DNA of 64,000 nt from Treponema sp. Marseille-Q3903 (GCF_014334335.1 NZ_JACSEU010000002.1:102405-166404), one strand, 5' to 3'. Positions 53,859 to 63,873 are shown, counted from the first letter of the stretch. The notes: generated by a model from the letters alone, not told the origin. Translations and numbers: made by a program.

Positions 53859-54485
53859 ATGGAACTTTACATTGTAAGACATGGCACAACAAACTGGAAT
53901 GTACAGAAGAGATTTCAGGGAACGACAGACATTGAACTCAACAGCAACGGACGAAAGCTAGCAAGCGAACTCGGGAAACGCCTAGATCATGTTGATTTTG
54001 ACTGCATATACTCTTCTCCGCTTATTCGTGCGTACGAGACAGCGTGTTTAATTCGCGGACACAAAACTTATCCGATAATCAGAGATAAAATGCTCACGGA
54101 AATCAGTTTTGGAGAGTCTGAAGGAATTCCATACAACGAATGGATAAACACAGAACTGCCGAGAAAATATTTTTTCACACGACCGGAAAAATACGTTCCT
54201 CCTATCGGTGGCGAAACGCTAAATTCTGTCTGCAACAGGACAAGGGAATTTGTAAAGACTGTGATAGAGCCAATAAATGCAAAAAATCAAAATGCGAGAG
54301 TTATGATTGTCGCTCACGGAGCGCTTCTTGCTGCAATGATGTGCTACCTCGACAATCACGGAATTGAAAATTTTTGGGGAGCCGGGCTGAAAGGCAACTG
54401 CGAAGAGACTATTTACAATTTTGATGGAAACAAATGGATAAAGACTGCGGAAGATGAAGTACACAAAAATCCATATCAAGCGTAA
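53859..54485 (+). CDS. Histidine phosphatase (phosphoglycerate mutase superfamily)
   Basis: 208 residues from the ATG at 53859 (a TTG at 53835 is possible). Catalytic RHG motif in LYIVRHGTTNWNVQ (about 8-10), then FQGTTDIELNSNGRKLA, YSSPLIRAYETA, ITFGE-type segment EISFGESEG and the second His in IVAHGALLAAMM. Acts as phosphatase on a small phosphate ester such as a sugar or cofactor phosphate. Same direction as the XPB pair and tsaC, spaced by short gaps. Confidence 0.9.
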   Translation: MELYIVRHGTTNWNVQKRFQGTTDIELNSNGRKLASELGKRLDHVDFDCIYSSPLIRAYETACLIRGHKTYPIIRDKMLTEISFGESEGIPYNEWINTELPRKYFFTRPEKYVPPIGGETLNSVCNRTREFVKTVIEPINAKNQNARVMIVAHGALLAAMMCYLDNHGIENFWGAGLKGNCEETIYNFDGNKWIKTAEDEVHKNPYQA

Positions 54486-54503
54486 AAATTTGGAGAAATA
54501 CAG

Positions 54504-55112
54504 ATGATTTTAGAAAAATCTCAAGATTCAATTGAAAAAACGGCGGAAGTTTTGAAAAGCGGCGGAATTGCAATTTTGCCGACAGACACTGTCTACGGAT
54601 TCAGCGGAATCGCAGATATTTTTAATTCAGATAAAACTCCCACACCTAAAACTGATTTTAAGACAGATGTGAAAATACGTGCAATAAAAGGTCGTTCGGA
54701 GACAAAACCTCTGATTCAGCTTATTGCAAAACCTGAAGACATAAGACTCTACACAGATGATGATATCCCGCCGGAATTACTTTCAAAATGGCCTGGTGCT
54801 TTGACAATTATCGTAAGCACAAAAGAAAAATCGCCGTTAGTGCAAAACGTGCCGACAGTCGCTTTTCGTTGTCCCGGTGACCCATGGTTACGTAAAATAA
54901 TAGAAATGAGCGGTGCACCTATCTACAGCACAAGTGTAAACAGAAGCGGTCAGCCTATCTTAGATGAAGAACATAAAATCATCGAAGAGTTCGGGCAAGA
55001 AGTTGATTTAATTATAAAAGACGGTGACAAAAAAGACGCCCTGCCGTCAACGTTGGTATCAATTGAAAACAGCACAGTAAAAGTTTTACGGCAAGGTTCC
55101 GTATCGGTTTAA
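54504..55112 (+). CDS. tsaC: L-threonylcarbamoyladenylate synthase (YrdC/Sua5 family)
   Basis: 202 residues, the single-domain TsaC length. Motifs are AILPTDTVYGFSGIA, IKGRSETKPL, WPGALTIIV, VAFRCPGD and YSTSVNRSGQP. It makes threonylcarbamoyl-AMP for the t6A37 modification of tRNA. An insert of about 20 residues (DIFNSDKTPTPKTDFKTDVK) is present early. ATG with GGAGA upstream. Followed by an inverted repeat. Confidence 0.94.
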   Translation: MILEKSQDSIEKTAEVLKSGGIAILPTDTVYGFSGIADIFNSDKTPTPKTDFKTDVKIRAIKGRSETKPLIQLIAKPEDIRLYTDDDIPPELLSKWPGALTIIVSTKEKSPLVQNVPTVAFRCPGDPWLRKIIEMSGAPIYSTSVNRSGQPILDEEHKIIEEFGQEVDLIIKDGDKKDALPSTLVSIENSTVKVLRQGSVSV

Positions 55113-55117
55113 AATAT

Positions 55118-55170
55118 AACAGCTCTTTGCAAGACCGAATAACAAAGCTCAGGTTCTACAAAGAGTTGTT
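55118..55170. terminator. Inverted repeat after tsaC (possible terminator)
   Basis: AACAGCTCTTTG (55118-55129) pairs with CAAAGAGTTGTT (55159-55170), twelve positions with one G-T pair, around a 29-base loop. It lies between the convergent tsaC and lipoprotein genes. No T-run follows on either strand, so termination is only a possibility. Confidence 0.35.
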
Positions 55171-55192
55171 TGAATGCAGAATAGTGTTTTAC

Positions 55193-55585
55193 TTATTTTG
55201 CAAAAATTTCTACATTATTTCCGGTTCTGTGAAAGAGTACACAATGATATTTGGGGTCAAAAAAAATTTTCTTAACTTTCTCAAATTTTGCAGCGCCGAC
55301 TCCTAAGTCTCTAATTCTATTTTCAATCTCAACTTCTGTGAGGGATTCAGTTTTTAAATTACCTCTTGTGACAATAATATCAAAGTTTTTATCATCAAAC
55401 GCCGTTGCCCACCAATACCCGTCGTCCAAATCGAAGTTAGGAAAATAATCTTTTATCGTTGAAACAGTGTTTTCTCCACTGTATACAACGTAATGAGGAA
55501 CGGTGTCGTTTTTACACCCAGCTACACAAACACAAACAAATAAAACTGCCAAAGCAGCAAATACGACACTAAACTTTTTTTTCAT
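55193..55585 (-). CDS. Small lipoprotein, function unknown
   Basis: 130 residues from the ATG at 55585, with AAAAGGAG upstream; longer frames to 55642 lack support. Signal peptide with lipobox VAGC (about 22-25). The mature domain has an alpha/beta pattern (VYSGENTVSTIKDYFPNFDLDDGYWW, FDIIVTRGNL, VEIENRIRDLGVGAAKFEKVKKIFF). No recognised family. It follows ppk in the same direction after 63 bases but has its own ribosome site. Confidence 0.65.
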   Translation of the reverse strand: MKKKFSVVFAALAVLFVCVCVAGCKNDTVPHYVVYSGENTVSTIKDYFPNFDLDDGYWWATAFDDKNFDIIVTRGNLKTESLTEVEIENRIRDLGVGAAKFEKVKKIFFDPKYHCVLFHRTGNNVEIFAK

Positions 55586-55648
55586 TTTTAATCTCCTTTT
55601 AAAAATTACACCTTCAGTGTACAACAAAACATAAAAAAACACAAATTT

Positions 55649-57772
55649 TTATTTTCTTCTCACTTCAAATTGTTTTTCCGTGTTTTTCGGTCGCTTTTCA
55701 TTTAGTCGCTTGTATTTTTTATAGAGTTCCGACTGCGCTTCAAAAGGAGATGATTTTTTTGAATGACGTATCGGCTCCCAGCTTCCATCTGATTTGAGTT
55801 CCATAGCTTTTGCGTTGTCTAAAAAGTATGTATCTAAAATCGACTTTACATCTGCAAAACAATCTTTATCAAGAATCGGGAACATCAGTTCAATTCTTCG
55901 GTCTAGGTTACGGCTCATCCAGTCTGCGCTCGAGCAATACAGTTCAGGAGTTCCGCCGTTTTGGAAGAAAAAGATGCGCGAATGCTCAAGATATCTGTCA
56001 ACAATTGAGACGACTTTTATATTTTCACTCAGTCCAGGCACTCCGGGAACAAGCATACATATTCCGCGTATATTTAAGAGAACTTTTACACCGAATTGAC
56101 TCGCCTTGTACAAAGCCAAAATCACTTCTTTGTGGGTAAAGCTGTTCATCTTTGCAATTATGAGTCCCGGATTTTCAGGAGTGCTTCGTTCAATTTCACG
56201 GTTTATCATAGAAATCAAACGAGACTTAATAGTGACAGGAGCCATCGAAAGACAGTTCATATTCTGCAAAGTTGAATAACCTGTAACAAGATTAAAAAAT
56301 TGAGTTGCATCGTTTGCAATCTGAGGGTTTGTTGTGAAAAGTGAAATATCCGAATAAAGTTTTGCAGTTTTTGTGTTGTAGTTCCCTGTCGCAAGGTGAA
56401 CATATCTGCGGATTGTATCGCTTTCTCTACGGATAACCATTAAGATTTTTGCGTGGACTTTAAGATTTACAAGTCCGTATATCACAGTTACACCGGCCTG
56501 CTCTAAAGAGTTCGCCCATGCGATGTTTCGCTCTTCGTCAAAGCGTGCTTTAAGCTCTACAAGAACTATTACTTGTTTTCCATGTTGTGCCGCTCTCTCA
56601 AGCGCATCTATGATAGGAGAATCTCGCCCTGTTCTATATAAAGTCATTTTGATGGCAAGAACATTTGGGTCATCTGCCGCATCATTTAAAAACTTCACAA
56701 CAGGTTCGTAACTTTCGTAAGGGACATGAAGAATCTTGTCATGAAGTTTCAAAAAATTCCAGTAAGGTTCATCTTCCGGCAAATCTGAAGGATAAAAGTG
56801 TTCCCATCTGTCAAAACTCAACTTACCGTATTCATCGGCGTCGCGAAGCTCCATCAAGTCTCCGGGATTTATGATTTGGTCTACTTTGTAAACGTCATCA
56901 TTTTCGAGCTCGAGTTTTTCCATCAGAAATTTTTGAATAAAATCGCTAGAACGGTTGCATGTCATCTGAACGGGAAACGAAGATTTTCGCTGAATCAAAA
57001 CGTCTTCCATCGCATTGATAAAGTTTGTGCCTGCATCTTCATCAACTGCAAAATCAGCATCGCGGGCAACTTTAAAAAGCAAAGTCTCTTCTACCTGAAA
57101 TCCGGGGAACAAGTTTGTGCCAAATTCTGTGACGATGTCTTGTAAAAGCGCAAACTGTTTTTCCTTTTTATACGATGATGGAAGCCAGTAGATGTTTGAC
57201 AAGCCGCTTGGAATCTCGACAAATGCAATTCTGGGCAGGTCATCGCTTCCTTTGAATTCTTCAGATGTTATTTTGATTCCCGAAATCGGTTTAAGCAAAA
57301 ACGCAACATAAGATATGAGATTTTTGATATGAGGGAATTCTTCAACATCTGTCCTGAGAGGAGTCAAAAGCGGATAAATTTCCGTTTTAAAAACGCCTTG
57401 CAAAAACTCAGTCTGCTGCTGATTGTACTGAATCGGAGAAATATAAACTAATCCTTTTTCTGCAAGCGACGGCAAAATGTCAGACATCAGGCATTCCTGC
57501 TGAGTTTTTATAATCTGATGCGCACGTGCAGAAATTGAAGATAAAACCGTCTGAGGAGTAAGCCCGCCGGCATCTACTTTTTTCGGGTTTTCCATAAGCA
57601 TACGCTTTACAGAAGCAACTCTAACTTGAAAAAACTCATCAAAGTTGGATGTAACGATAGAAAGAAATTGGAGACGTTCAAGCAATGGCAATTCCTTGCA
57701 CAATCCTTGAAAGAGAACTCTATAATTAAACTCAAGCCAACTCAATTCCCGATTAAAAAATCTTGATTCCAT
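55649..57772 (-). CDS. ppk1: Polyphosphate kinase 1
   Basis: 707 residues, the usual PPK1 length. It starts with the N domain (FFNRELSWLEFNYRVL) and contains the phosphorylated histidine in VHLATGNYN (about 460), VHAKILMVIRRES with the conserved KxHxK, SRNLDRRIELMFPI, and the second His in YLEHSRIFFFQNGG. PPK1 reversibly adds the ATP gamma-phosphate to long polyphosphate chains. It follows ppx after 42 bases; making and degrading polyphosphate are thus encoded together, possibly fed by the phosphate transporter at 12-14 kb. Confidence 0.96.
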   Translation of the reverse strand: MESRFFNRELSWLEFNYRVLFQGLCKELPLLERLQFLSIVTSNFDEFFQVRVASVKRMLMENPKKVDAGGLTPQTVLSSISARAHQIIKTQQECLMSDILPSLAEKGLVYISPIQYNQQQTEFLQGVFKTEIYPLLTPLRTDVEEFPHIKNLISYVAFLLKPISGIKITSEEFKGSDDLPRIAFVEIPSGLSNIYWLPSSYKKEKQFALLQDIVTEFGTNLFPGFQVEETLLFKVARDADFAVDEDAGTNFINAMEDVLIQRKSSFPVQMTCNRSSDFIQKFLMEKLELENDDVYKVDQIINPGDLMELRDADEYGKLSFDRWEHFYPSDLPEDEPYWNFLKLHDKILHVPYESYEPVVKFLNDAADDPNVLAIKMTLYRTGRDSPIIDALERAAQHGKQVIVLVELKARFDEERNIAWANSLEQAGVTVIYGLVNLKVHAKILMVIRRESDTIRRYVHLATGNYNTKTAKLYSDISLFTTNPQIANDATQFFNLVTGYSTLQNMNCLSMAPVTIKSRLISMINREIERSTPENPGLIIAKMNSFTHKEVILALYKASQFGVKVLLNIRGICMLVPGVPGLSENIKVVSIVDRYLEHSRIFFFQNGGTPELYCSSADWMSRNLDRRIELMFPILDKDCFADVKSILDTYFLDNAKAMELKSDGSWEPIRHSKKSSPFEAQSELYKKYKRLNEKRPKNTEKQFEVRRK

Positions 57773-57814
57773 AACTTCTCCTTCAACATTTAAAAATGAA
57801 CTTATAAAATGCGC

Positions 57815-59344
57815 TTACAGCAAAATCACCTTATAGCCAAAAACAGATTCAAACATTCCCGCTTTTTCATTCAGCGCAATCTTTTCAAGAACAGTGTTTT
57901 CCGAGTTTTTTGTATGAATTATCATTGAATCCTGCTGTATTTTTATTGAAAAATCGCTGAATTTCTGAATATGACCGCGGTCCATTGCATCTGCAATTCG
58001 GAGAATCGCTGTGAGTTTCAATATTGTCATGCGGTCTGAACGAGGCAACATAAGGAAACTGTCTTCGTCTTGCGGAATGGAATTTCCTTTATGATATTTT
58101 GCGATTTCGGATACAATCGTGATATCTTTTTTTGAAAGCCCAAAAATTTCTGAGTTGCGTATGATGTAGTTGCTGTGAATATTGTGATTCTGGTAGCGTA
58201 TAAACGAGCCTATATCATGCAGAATTGCAGCGATTTCCAAAAGCAAGCGAGCATGCTCTTCGAGTACAACTTCATCTTTCAGCGCATCGTAGATTTTTGT
58301 CGCAATTATTCTTACGCATTCCGCATGCTTTTCATCTCCGTGATATTTACGTAAAAGTCCGCGAGCCGATGCCGTTATCTGCATCTTAAATTCTCTCTGC
58401 AATTCGTCATTTTCTACAGAGTGTTGGCTCAAAATCAGACCGTTGCGAATATTTGTCTCTGGAACAAGAAGTTTTTCTGCCTTTGTAAAATTGAGAAACA
58501 AATTATATATCAAAAGGCTTACATGAAGGTTTTCCGCTTCGCTGTAAGGAATCTTAAATCTTGCGACACATTCATCTACGCTGTATTCCTGAATTTCGTC
58601 GACAAAGTCTGAAAAATCTTTTTTATCGATTTCCCAAAGGAAAGTTGAAATCGGGCGACCTTTATGAAGTGCCGACAAAGTGATGTCAGGTCCGACTGCG
58701 ATAAAATGCTTTACGCGGTTGAGATTCAGTTCACTCTCGAGCGAGCCTTTTGTGTTATTGATAGATTCTTGAACGTAGCGTTGCAAATCATTGTAAGAAC
58801 CTGTCTGATTTCTCATCTGCTGGTCGATTCTTACTGTTCCGATCCTAAGGCTGTGGACGCCCGCCATCTTGCCGTCAGACATCATCATAATTTCTGTCGT
58901 ACTTCCGCCTACCACAAGTATCACAGTGTCGTCTTTTTTAAATCCTACAGGTTGGTCTTTTATACATTCAGATACAGCCAGATACATCAGTTTATTTTCT
59001 TCAATTCCGTCTACAATTCTGATTTTAAATCCTGTCTGAACAAGTACCCTGTCCATAATCGGGTCGCAGTTTTTTGCATCGCGGAACGCACTTGAAGCGA
59101 TACATGTACATTCACCTGGAGAAATTCCCCACGAAGCAAGTTGCTCACGGTAACGCAAAAAAATCTGAATAAGTTGATTTTGGGTTTCCTGACTTATGAC
59201 TGTGCTGGTAAATACGTCTTTCCCTATTGCTAAAGGTCTGTCAGAACGATCGAGGATATTTTGTTTTCCGTCGTTTGAATACTCGGCTACAAGGAGGCGC
59301 ACCCCTGTTGAACCGATTTCAATGACTGATTCCGGGGTTGCCAT
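57815..59344 (-). CDS. ppx: Ppx/GppA exopolyphosphatase with C-terminal HD domain
   Basis: 509 residues. ATPase-like actin-fold N-terminus SVIEIGSTGVRLLVAEYS; CIASSAFRDAKN and VVGGSTTEIM are phosphate-binding motifs. The C-terminal part holds an HD-type domain with the LHDIGSFIRYQNHNIHSNYIIRNSEIFGLS pattern, as in long Ppx/GppA. It removes terminal phosphates from polyphosphate or pppGpp. Begins nine bases after the glycosidase stop, ATG start, and is followed by ppk1. Confidence 0.94.
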   Translation of the reverse strand: MATPESVIEIGSTGVRLLVAEYSNDGKQNILDRSDRPLAIGKDVFTSTVISQETQNQLIQIFLRYREQLASWGISPGECTCIASSAFRDAKNCDPIMDRVLVQTGFKIRIVDGIEENKLMYLAVSECIKDQPVGFKKDDTVILVVGGSTTEIMMMSDGKMAGVHSLRIGTVRIDQQMRNQTGSYNDLQRYVQESINNTKGSLESELNLNRVKHFIAVGPDITLSALHKGRPISTFLWEIDKKDFSDFVDEIQEYSVDECVARFKIPYSEAENLHVSLLIYNLFLNFTKAEKLLVPETNIRNGLILSQHSVENDELQREFKMQITASARGLLRKYHGDEKHAECVRIIATKIYDALKDEVVLEEHARLLLEIAAILHDIGSFIRYQNHNIHSNYIIRNSEIFGLSKKDITIVSEIAKYHKGNSIPQDEDSFLMLPRSDRMTILKLTAILRIADAMDRGHIQKFSDFSIKIQQDSMIIHTKNSENTVLEKIALNEKAGMFESVFGYKVILL

Positions 59345-59353
59345 TGTAATCTC

Positions 59354-60781
59354 CTAAAGTTTATCAATAAGCATAGAACATTTACCGCTTGGAATCGGCA
59401 ACGTCTTTTTCTTCTGGTCAAGAATGTTGATGGTAAAGTAGTAAAGTTTTTCGCTTTCCATCTGAATTTCCCAGCCACGCGAACTCTTGTTAGAGAGAAT
59501 TGTAATCAAGTTGCGTTTGAGTGAAAGATTTTCAATTCCCATAATTTCGAGGTTTGGAATAATCCAGTCCACAGTCTTGCGCGGCAAACTGATTGAAAGC
59601 CCTATCACATTTTCAATCATCAATGCGATTGTCGAAAGCCCTACAGTGAGCAGATAACGTGGACGTGCATAATCAGATTCATTCATTTTAGCTTTACCCT
59701 CCTTGTTTGGAAGATAAGCTTCAAACAAATCGCCGGGCTCTTTATTTTCGTTAGGCATCAGTCCTTCAAGTACATAATAAAGATGACGGATTGCACATTC
59801 GCGAGCAAGCTCATAGCGTGCGTATTTTTCAAGCCCTTTGATTACCATAAAGTTAAAAGCAGGCATTACGCTTCCACAAAATCCCATACCTTCTTCACTG
59901 AAATTTTCGTCATCAGCGCTGAGAGTCGGGAACGGATGTTCAGTTCCGAATGTTTTTGGGTTGTTTAGATGAGCAACAAGCAAATCGGCTTTATCTGCAT
60001 TTGGAATCTCTGCGAGCATTGTCCAATATCCGGCGATAGTTTTTAGATTCAAGCGCTTTTCGTCTTTGTCTAAATCATAATAAAACCCTGAATCATTATC
60101 CCACATCAAAGCATTGATTTTTGTTTTAAGCGCAAAATACATTTTTCTGTACTGAAAACTTATATCTTTATCGTTCAAAATATCTCCCAATGCGGACATA
60201 TATGATGCATTGATTGCCATACAAGCATTGAAGTCAACCGGATAAAATACATTTTCGCGCGGCGAATTTATCATAGATGTGGCGGAAATTGGAACCGAAT
60301 AAAGCCCGTTTTCCTGTTTAAAAGAATCGTCGATCCATTTCATATATTTTTGAAGCGCAGGCATCACGTCTTTGATTCTTTTTTTGTTTGCTGACTTGTG
60401 GAAAAGATTGAATTCAGCAGGGGCAAATAATGGCAGTCCAATTCCTTCAGGATTATCTTTGTCAAGAATAGGCGTGTCTGTTTTTACATCGTATTTCCAG
60501 CGTATTGCACCGGACTCTTCCTGCCTTTCGTAAAAATAATCGATATTTTTGCATGCATCAAAATTTCTGTTTGAATATACCAAAAAATAAGAGGAAACAA
60601 TTGATTCAAATTGATTTATCACCAACTGCCCGTCATTCGGATAAATAAATAAGCCCTCTGAATCCTGCTCTCCGGTTTTTGGATTTATCCAAAATGGTGA
60701 AACCCAGCACCATGTTTTGTTATAGATATCTACAAAATCCTGATCATAAAAATGGATTTTTGGAAAATCGTGCTTATTCAC
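59354..60781 (-). CDS. GH37/GH63-like (alpha/alpha)6 glycoside hydrolase
   Basis: 475 residues, GTG start with AGGAG five bases upstream, no signal peptide. Features of the trehalase/GH63 barrel: WCWVSPFWINPKTG, a central GSVMPAFNFMVIKGLEKYA segment, then GDLFEAYLPNKEGKA with the candidate catalytic Glu and YARPRYLLTVGLSTIALM. The substrate could be trehalose, glucosylglycerate or another alpha-glucoside. It opens a leftward group with ppx and ppk1, linking sugar and polyphosphate reserves. Confidence 0.7.
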   Translation of the reverse strand: MNKHDFPKIHFYDQDFVDIYNKTWCWVSPFWINPKTGEQDSEGLFIYPNDGQLVINQFESIVSSYFLVYSNRNFDACKNIDYFYERQEESGAIRWKYDVKTDTPILDKDNPEGIGLPLFAPAEFNLFHKSANKKRIKDVMPALQKYMKWIDDSFKQENGLYSVPISATSMINSPRENVFYPVDFNACMAINASYMSALGDILNDKDISFQYRKMYFALKTKINALMWDNDSGFYYDLDKDEKRLNLKTIAGYWTMLAEIPNADKADLLVAHLNNPKTFGTEHPFPTLSADDENFSEEGMGFCGSVMPAFNFMVIKGLEKYARYELARECAIRHLYYVLEGLMPNENKEPGDLFEAYLPNKEGKAKMNESDYARPRYLLTVGLSTIALMIENVIGLSISLPRKTVDWIIPNLEIMGIENLSLKRNLITILSNKSSRGWEIQMESEKLYYFTINILDQKKKTLPIPSGKCSMLIDKL

Positions 60782-60907
60782 AAAAACTCCTAAATATAAA
60801 TTACGTTAAATTCAAAATGTGCGTCTATAATATCTAATATATCACATTTTTCTCAAAAAAGTTGAAAAATATTTCAAAATTTATTTAAATCTGTTAAAGT
60901 ATCTTAA

Positions 60908-63736
60908 ATGTCAAAAATAAAAAAGGCTCTCGCTCTATTTTTTTTAATTTTTTTCGCTTTTTTTTTGTACGCAGCTCCTGCAGATTTTTTGCAAGAATAC
61001 ACTCTTGAAAACGGTCTTAAAGTCTTCCTTTTAGAAAACAATTCCGATGCGTTAGTCCACGTTGAATACATTTGCCGTGCAGGTTTTTCTGCACAGACTC
61101 AGGAAACATGCGGATTTTATAAACTATTTACGCGCCTGGTTCAAGCAGCAAATCAATCGCTCAATTTCGCAGATGTTCAGTGCTATGCAGATTCATCACG
61201 ATATGTTCTAAAAATAAGTCCAGCTGAGACAGAGAGCACTCTTGAAACGCTTTCAACCGCATTTTTACAGCCGGAATTTTCTGATGAACTTCTTTCACAT
61301 GAATTAAACACTCTTAAAGCGGAAGTTCAGTCAAACGCAAACGAAATGTCAACATTTATAAACGCCGCAATAGACTCTCGAGTATTTTCTGGTTCTCCAT
61401 GGAAACACGACTCTGGAATCTATCCTCCTCTGTTCAAAAAAACAACAGAAAAGACTGCTCGTAACATAATCAAAGACATTTCTGACAGATGGTATATCCC
61501 AAAAAACAGCGCTTTATTTATCAGCGGAAATATAAACAGCGAAAAACTTCTTATCACAATAAAAGATACTTTTGGCCGCTTTTATTCCCCATTCAATACT
61601 CCTGTTCAAAAATCAAGCGCGCCGGTAAACAGCCACAGAAAATATGTGCTTCATTCAAAAGAACTTTCAAAAGAGCTGACTCAAGTTGTTGTCCAGTACA
61701 CAATGCTCAATATGGAGCAGGCTGATTTGATGGCTGCAGTTCTCGATAACGATTATTCGACTTTCAAGCAACGGCTTTCATCTTACTCGGAATTGAATAT
61801 CGCGGGAAATGAATATATAAATGTTTCAGCTGCCCACAAAAAAGACAGCTCTCGCTTAATCATTCAGACTTTGATTCAGCCGCCTGAAGACAAAAAAAAC
61901 AAACTCTCTTCACTTCAACAGGTACAAAAATTTTTAGACGATGTAAAAAACGTGCCTTTAACAACAACAGACGCAGAATTCCAGTATGCAAAAAATCAGC
62001 TTTCACATAGTTTTAATTACATCGATTCTAGTCCACAGAGTTTTATGAATAATATTGCGTCTTTTTGGGCAATTCAGCAGTACACTCCTACTGTTGAATA
62101 TGAAAATTCAGACGAAAAATCTGAAAACGAATATCAGTCTCTAACAGCAAAAAGCATGTTCAACCACCAAAAACTTATTTCCGATGTAGTGGCAGATGAT
62201 GTCCTAAAAACTTATCAGGCAGAAAATCCGTTCGTATTCGTAATCATAAGCGATGAAGATTACAAAAAAAATAAAAAAGGATATGCCGCCGCGGGTTTTG
62301 AAGAGATAACACAAAAAAACGCTTCTTGGTATGTTCAAAAAATGTTCCAAAACATGAAAAAAGAGAACGACAATCAAGTTCAATATTACAACGGTTTACG
62401 CTACAGCGAAGACGACAACAATTATTATCAAAAAAATATCGCATCTGTAAAAAAAATTACGCTTTCCAATGGAATTCCCGTTACATCAAAAAAAAGCGAA
62501 ATTTCGTCAGGTGTTTCAATGATACTTTCCATCGCTGGCGGAAAATTGAACTCGTATGATGACAACGGTTTTGAAGATGTGATGATAAATCTTTTATCTA
62601 CACTTATTCAAAAAGAAATACAAAAAAAACAGATAGAAGGAATTATCCTTGCAAGTCCAAATATCATATTTAAATGCGGACTGTCAAGCGGATATGTTTT
62701 GATTGAGTTTGAAAAAGAAGATACACTTGCGATATGCGACGCTATTTCAAAAGCGCTTGTATACGGAGAAATAGTCCCGGCAGATGCAGACCGAGCAGTC
62801 GGCTCACGCCAATACAGAAAACGTCTTGAAAACGGAACTGCCGCAAATCAGATGCTCAGCATTGCAATAAGCAACCTAGATTCAAAATCGCCGTTTGCAA
62901 AAGTATTCGACACAGAAAAAGATATTCTAATCGACACCGGTTACAAAAAAATTGTAGGCGCATTCCCTCAGCTTCTGGATTCGAGCAGATATTCGGTTAT
63001 TCTGGCAGGAAATTTCGACGACAACATTTTTGACGCACTTGAAAAGTCGATTGGCCAAGATGTGCTGCCGGCAATCAACTCTCGGCAAACAGCAGACAAC
63101 ACTGCACCTGAAGAGCCTCTCTACACACTCGCCGAAATTCCGTCGAACAAACAGCTGACAGTCCAGATACGTCATACATTTCTGACAGACGTGCCGGCAG
63201 ACAAAGCGGGACCTATGCCAGCCGTTTTAATTCCAACAACAGAGTTCACCGACCCCGTGATTTATATCAACAAAGCCCCAAAGCCTGACAAAAAAGAATA
63301 TGCACTTTACTGCGCGATTTTGAATTACATCAGTTCATTGCTACGCAAAAAATACTCAGTAAGCGCACAGTTTCCTCAGTACGGCATGGACTTTGGCGCG
63401 ATAATCGTCCAAAACGCAGCTCACACAAAACAACTCGACGCAGATTACAAAAACGCCGTTCAGCAAATTCAAAAAGAACTTCAAAATCCGACCTCGCAAA
63501 ACATATTGCAAAAAATAAAAAACGAATGGATTTTAAGCGAGATGGAACAGACGATTGATAACTCAGGCACAACAAAATTGATGCAAAAAGGATTGGAACT
63601 AGGATTCGCCGCAGATTATTATTTATATCAGTATAATTTGATCCAAAGCGCAGAAGCCGAAGATTATCTAAAAACGATGGAATATTTTCCAGTAAAACCA
63701 AATTATCGCATTTACTCAGCCGACAACAAAAAATAA
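60908..63736 (+). CDS. M16 (insulinase-type) peptidase family protein, zinc motif lost
   Basis: 942 residues with a signal peptide (KKALALFFLIFFAFFLYAAPA). Two M16-like halves: YTLENGLKVFLLENNSDALVHVEYICRAG at the start and ITLSNGIPVTSKKSEISSGVSMILSIAGGKL at about 515-545. Active M16 proteins have HxxEH about 15 residues after the glycine of the early strand; here that stretch reads GFYKLFTR (residues 71-75 YKLFT), with no His or Glu pair, and the second half also lacks it. So it is an inactive M16 protein, perhaps a binding or structural subunit in the periplasm. No typical ribosome site before the ATG. Confidence 0.8.
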   Translation: MSKIKKALALFFLIFFAFFLYAAPADFLQEYTLENGLKVFLLENNSDALVHVEYICRAGFSAQTQETCGFYKLFTRLVQAANQSLNFADVQCYADSSRYVLKISPAETESTLETLSTAFLQPEFSDELLSHELNTLKAEVQSNANEMSTFINAAIDSRVFSGSPWKHDSGIYPPLFKKTTEKTARNIIKDISDRWYIPKNSALFISGNINSEKLLITIKDTFGRFYSPFNTPVQKSSAPVNSHRKYVLHSKELSKELTQVVVQYTMLNMEQADLMAAVLDNDYSTFKQRLSSYSELNIAGNEYINVSAAHKKDSSRLIIQTLIQPPEDKKNKLSSLQQVQKFLDDVKNVPLTTTDAEFQYAKNQLSHSFNYIDSSPQSFMNNIASFWAIQQYTPTVEYENSDEKSENEYQSLTAKSMFNHQKLISDVVADDVLKTYQAENPFVFVIISDEDYKKNKKGYAAAGFEEITQKNASWYVQKMFQNMKKENDNQVQYYNGLRYSEDDNNYYQKNIASVKKITLSNGIPVTSKKSEISSGVSMILSIAGGKLNSYDDNGFEDVMINLLSTLIQKEIQKKQIEGIILASPNIIFKCGLSSGYVLIEFEKEDTLAICDAISKALVYGEIVPADADRAVGSRQYRKRLENGTAANQMLSIAISNLDSKSPFAKVFDTEKDILIDTGYKKIVGAFPQLLDSSRYSVILAGNFDDNIFDALEKSIGQDVLPAINSRQTADNTAPEEPLYTLAEIPSNKQLTVQIRHTFLTDVPADKAGPMPAVLIPTTEFTDPVIYINKAPKPDKKEYALYCAILNYISSLLRKKYSVSAQFPQYGMDFGAIIVQNAAHTKQLDADYKNAVQQIQKELQNPTSQNILQKIKNEWILSEMEQTIDNSGTTKLMQKGLELGFAADYYLYQYNLIQSAEAEDYLKTMEYFPVKPNYRIYSADNKK

Positions 63737-63753
63737 GTTATATTGTCACACTG

Positions 63754-63782
63754 AAAAAAAAGGAGGGAGAAGTCTCTCCCTC
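63754..63782 (-). terminator. Rho-independent terminator for leftward transcripts
   Basis: GAGGGAGA (63763-63770) and TCTCCCTC (63775-63782) pair perfectly with a four-base loop. In minus-strand reading an eight-T run follows. It stops transcription coming from the IS element before the M16 gene end. Confidence 0.75.
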
Positions 63783-63787
63783 GCTAC

Positions 63788-63849
63788 CAAGCCAAACAGC
63801 TCACAGATTTTCTCGACAGACTCAGCGTTTTCTTCCGCCAGTTGGCTTG
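63788..63849. repeat. Inverted repeat next to the IS element
   Basis: CAAGCCAA (63788-63795) and TTGGCTTG (63842-63849), perfect eight-base arms, 46-base loop, followed by ACCCTCTCTAGCGGGGG before the IS end. Origin unknown; may be part of the target site or of a repeat. Confidence 0.45.
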
Positions 63850-63873
63850 TCCGCTACCCTCTCTAGCGGGGGC

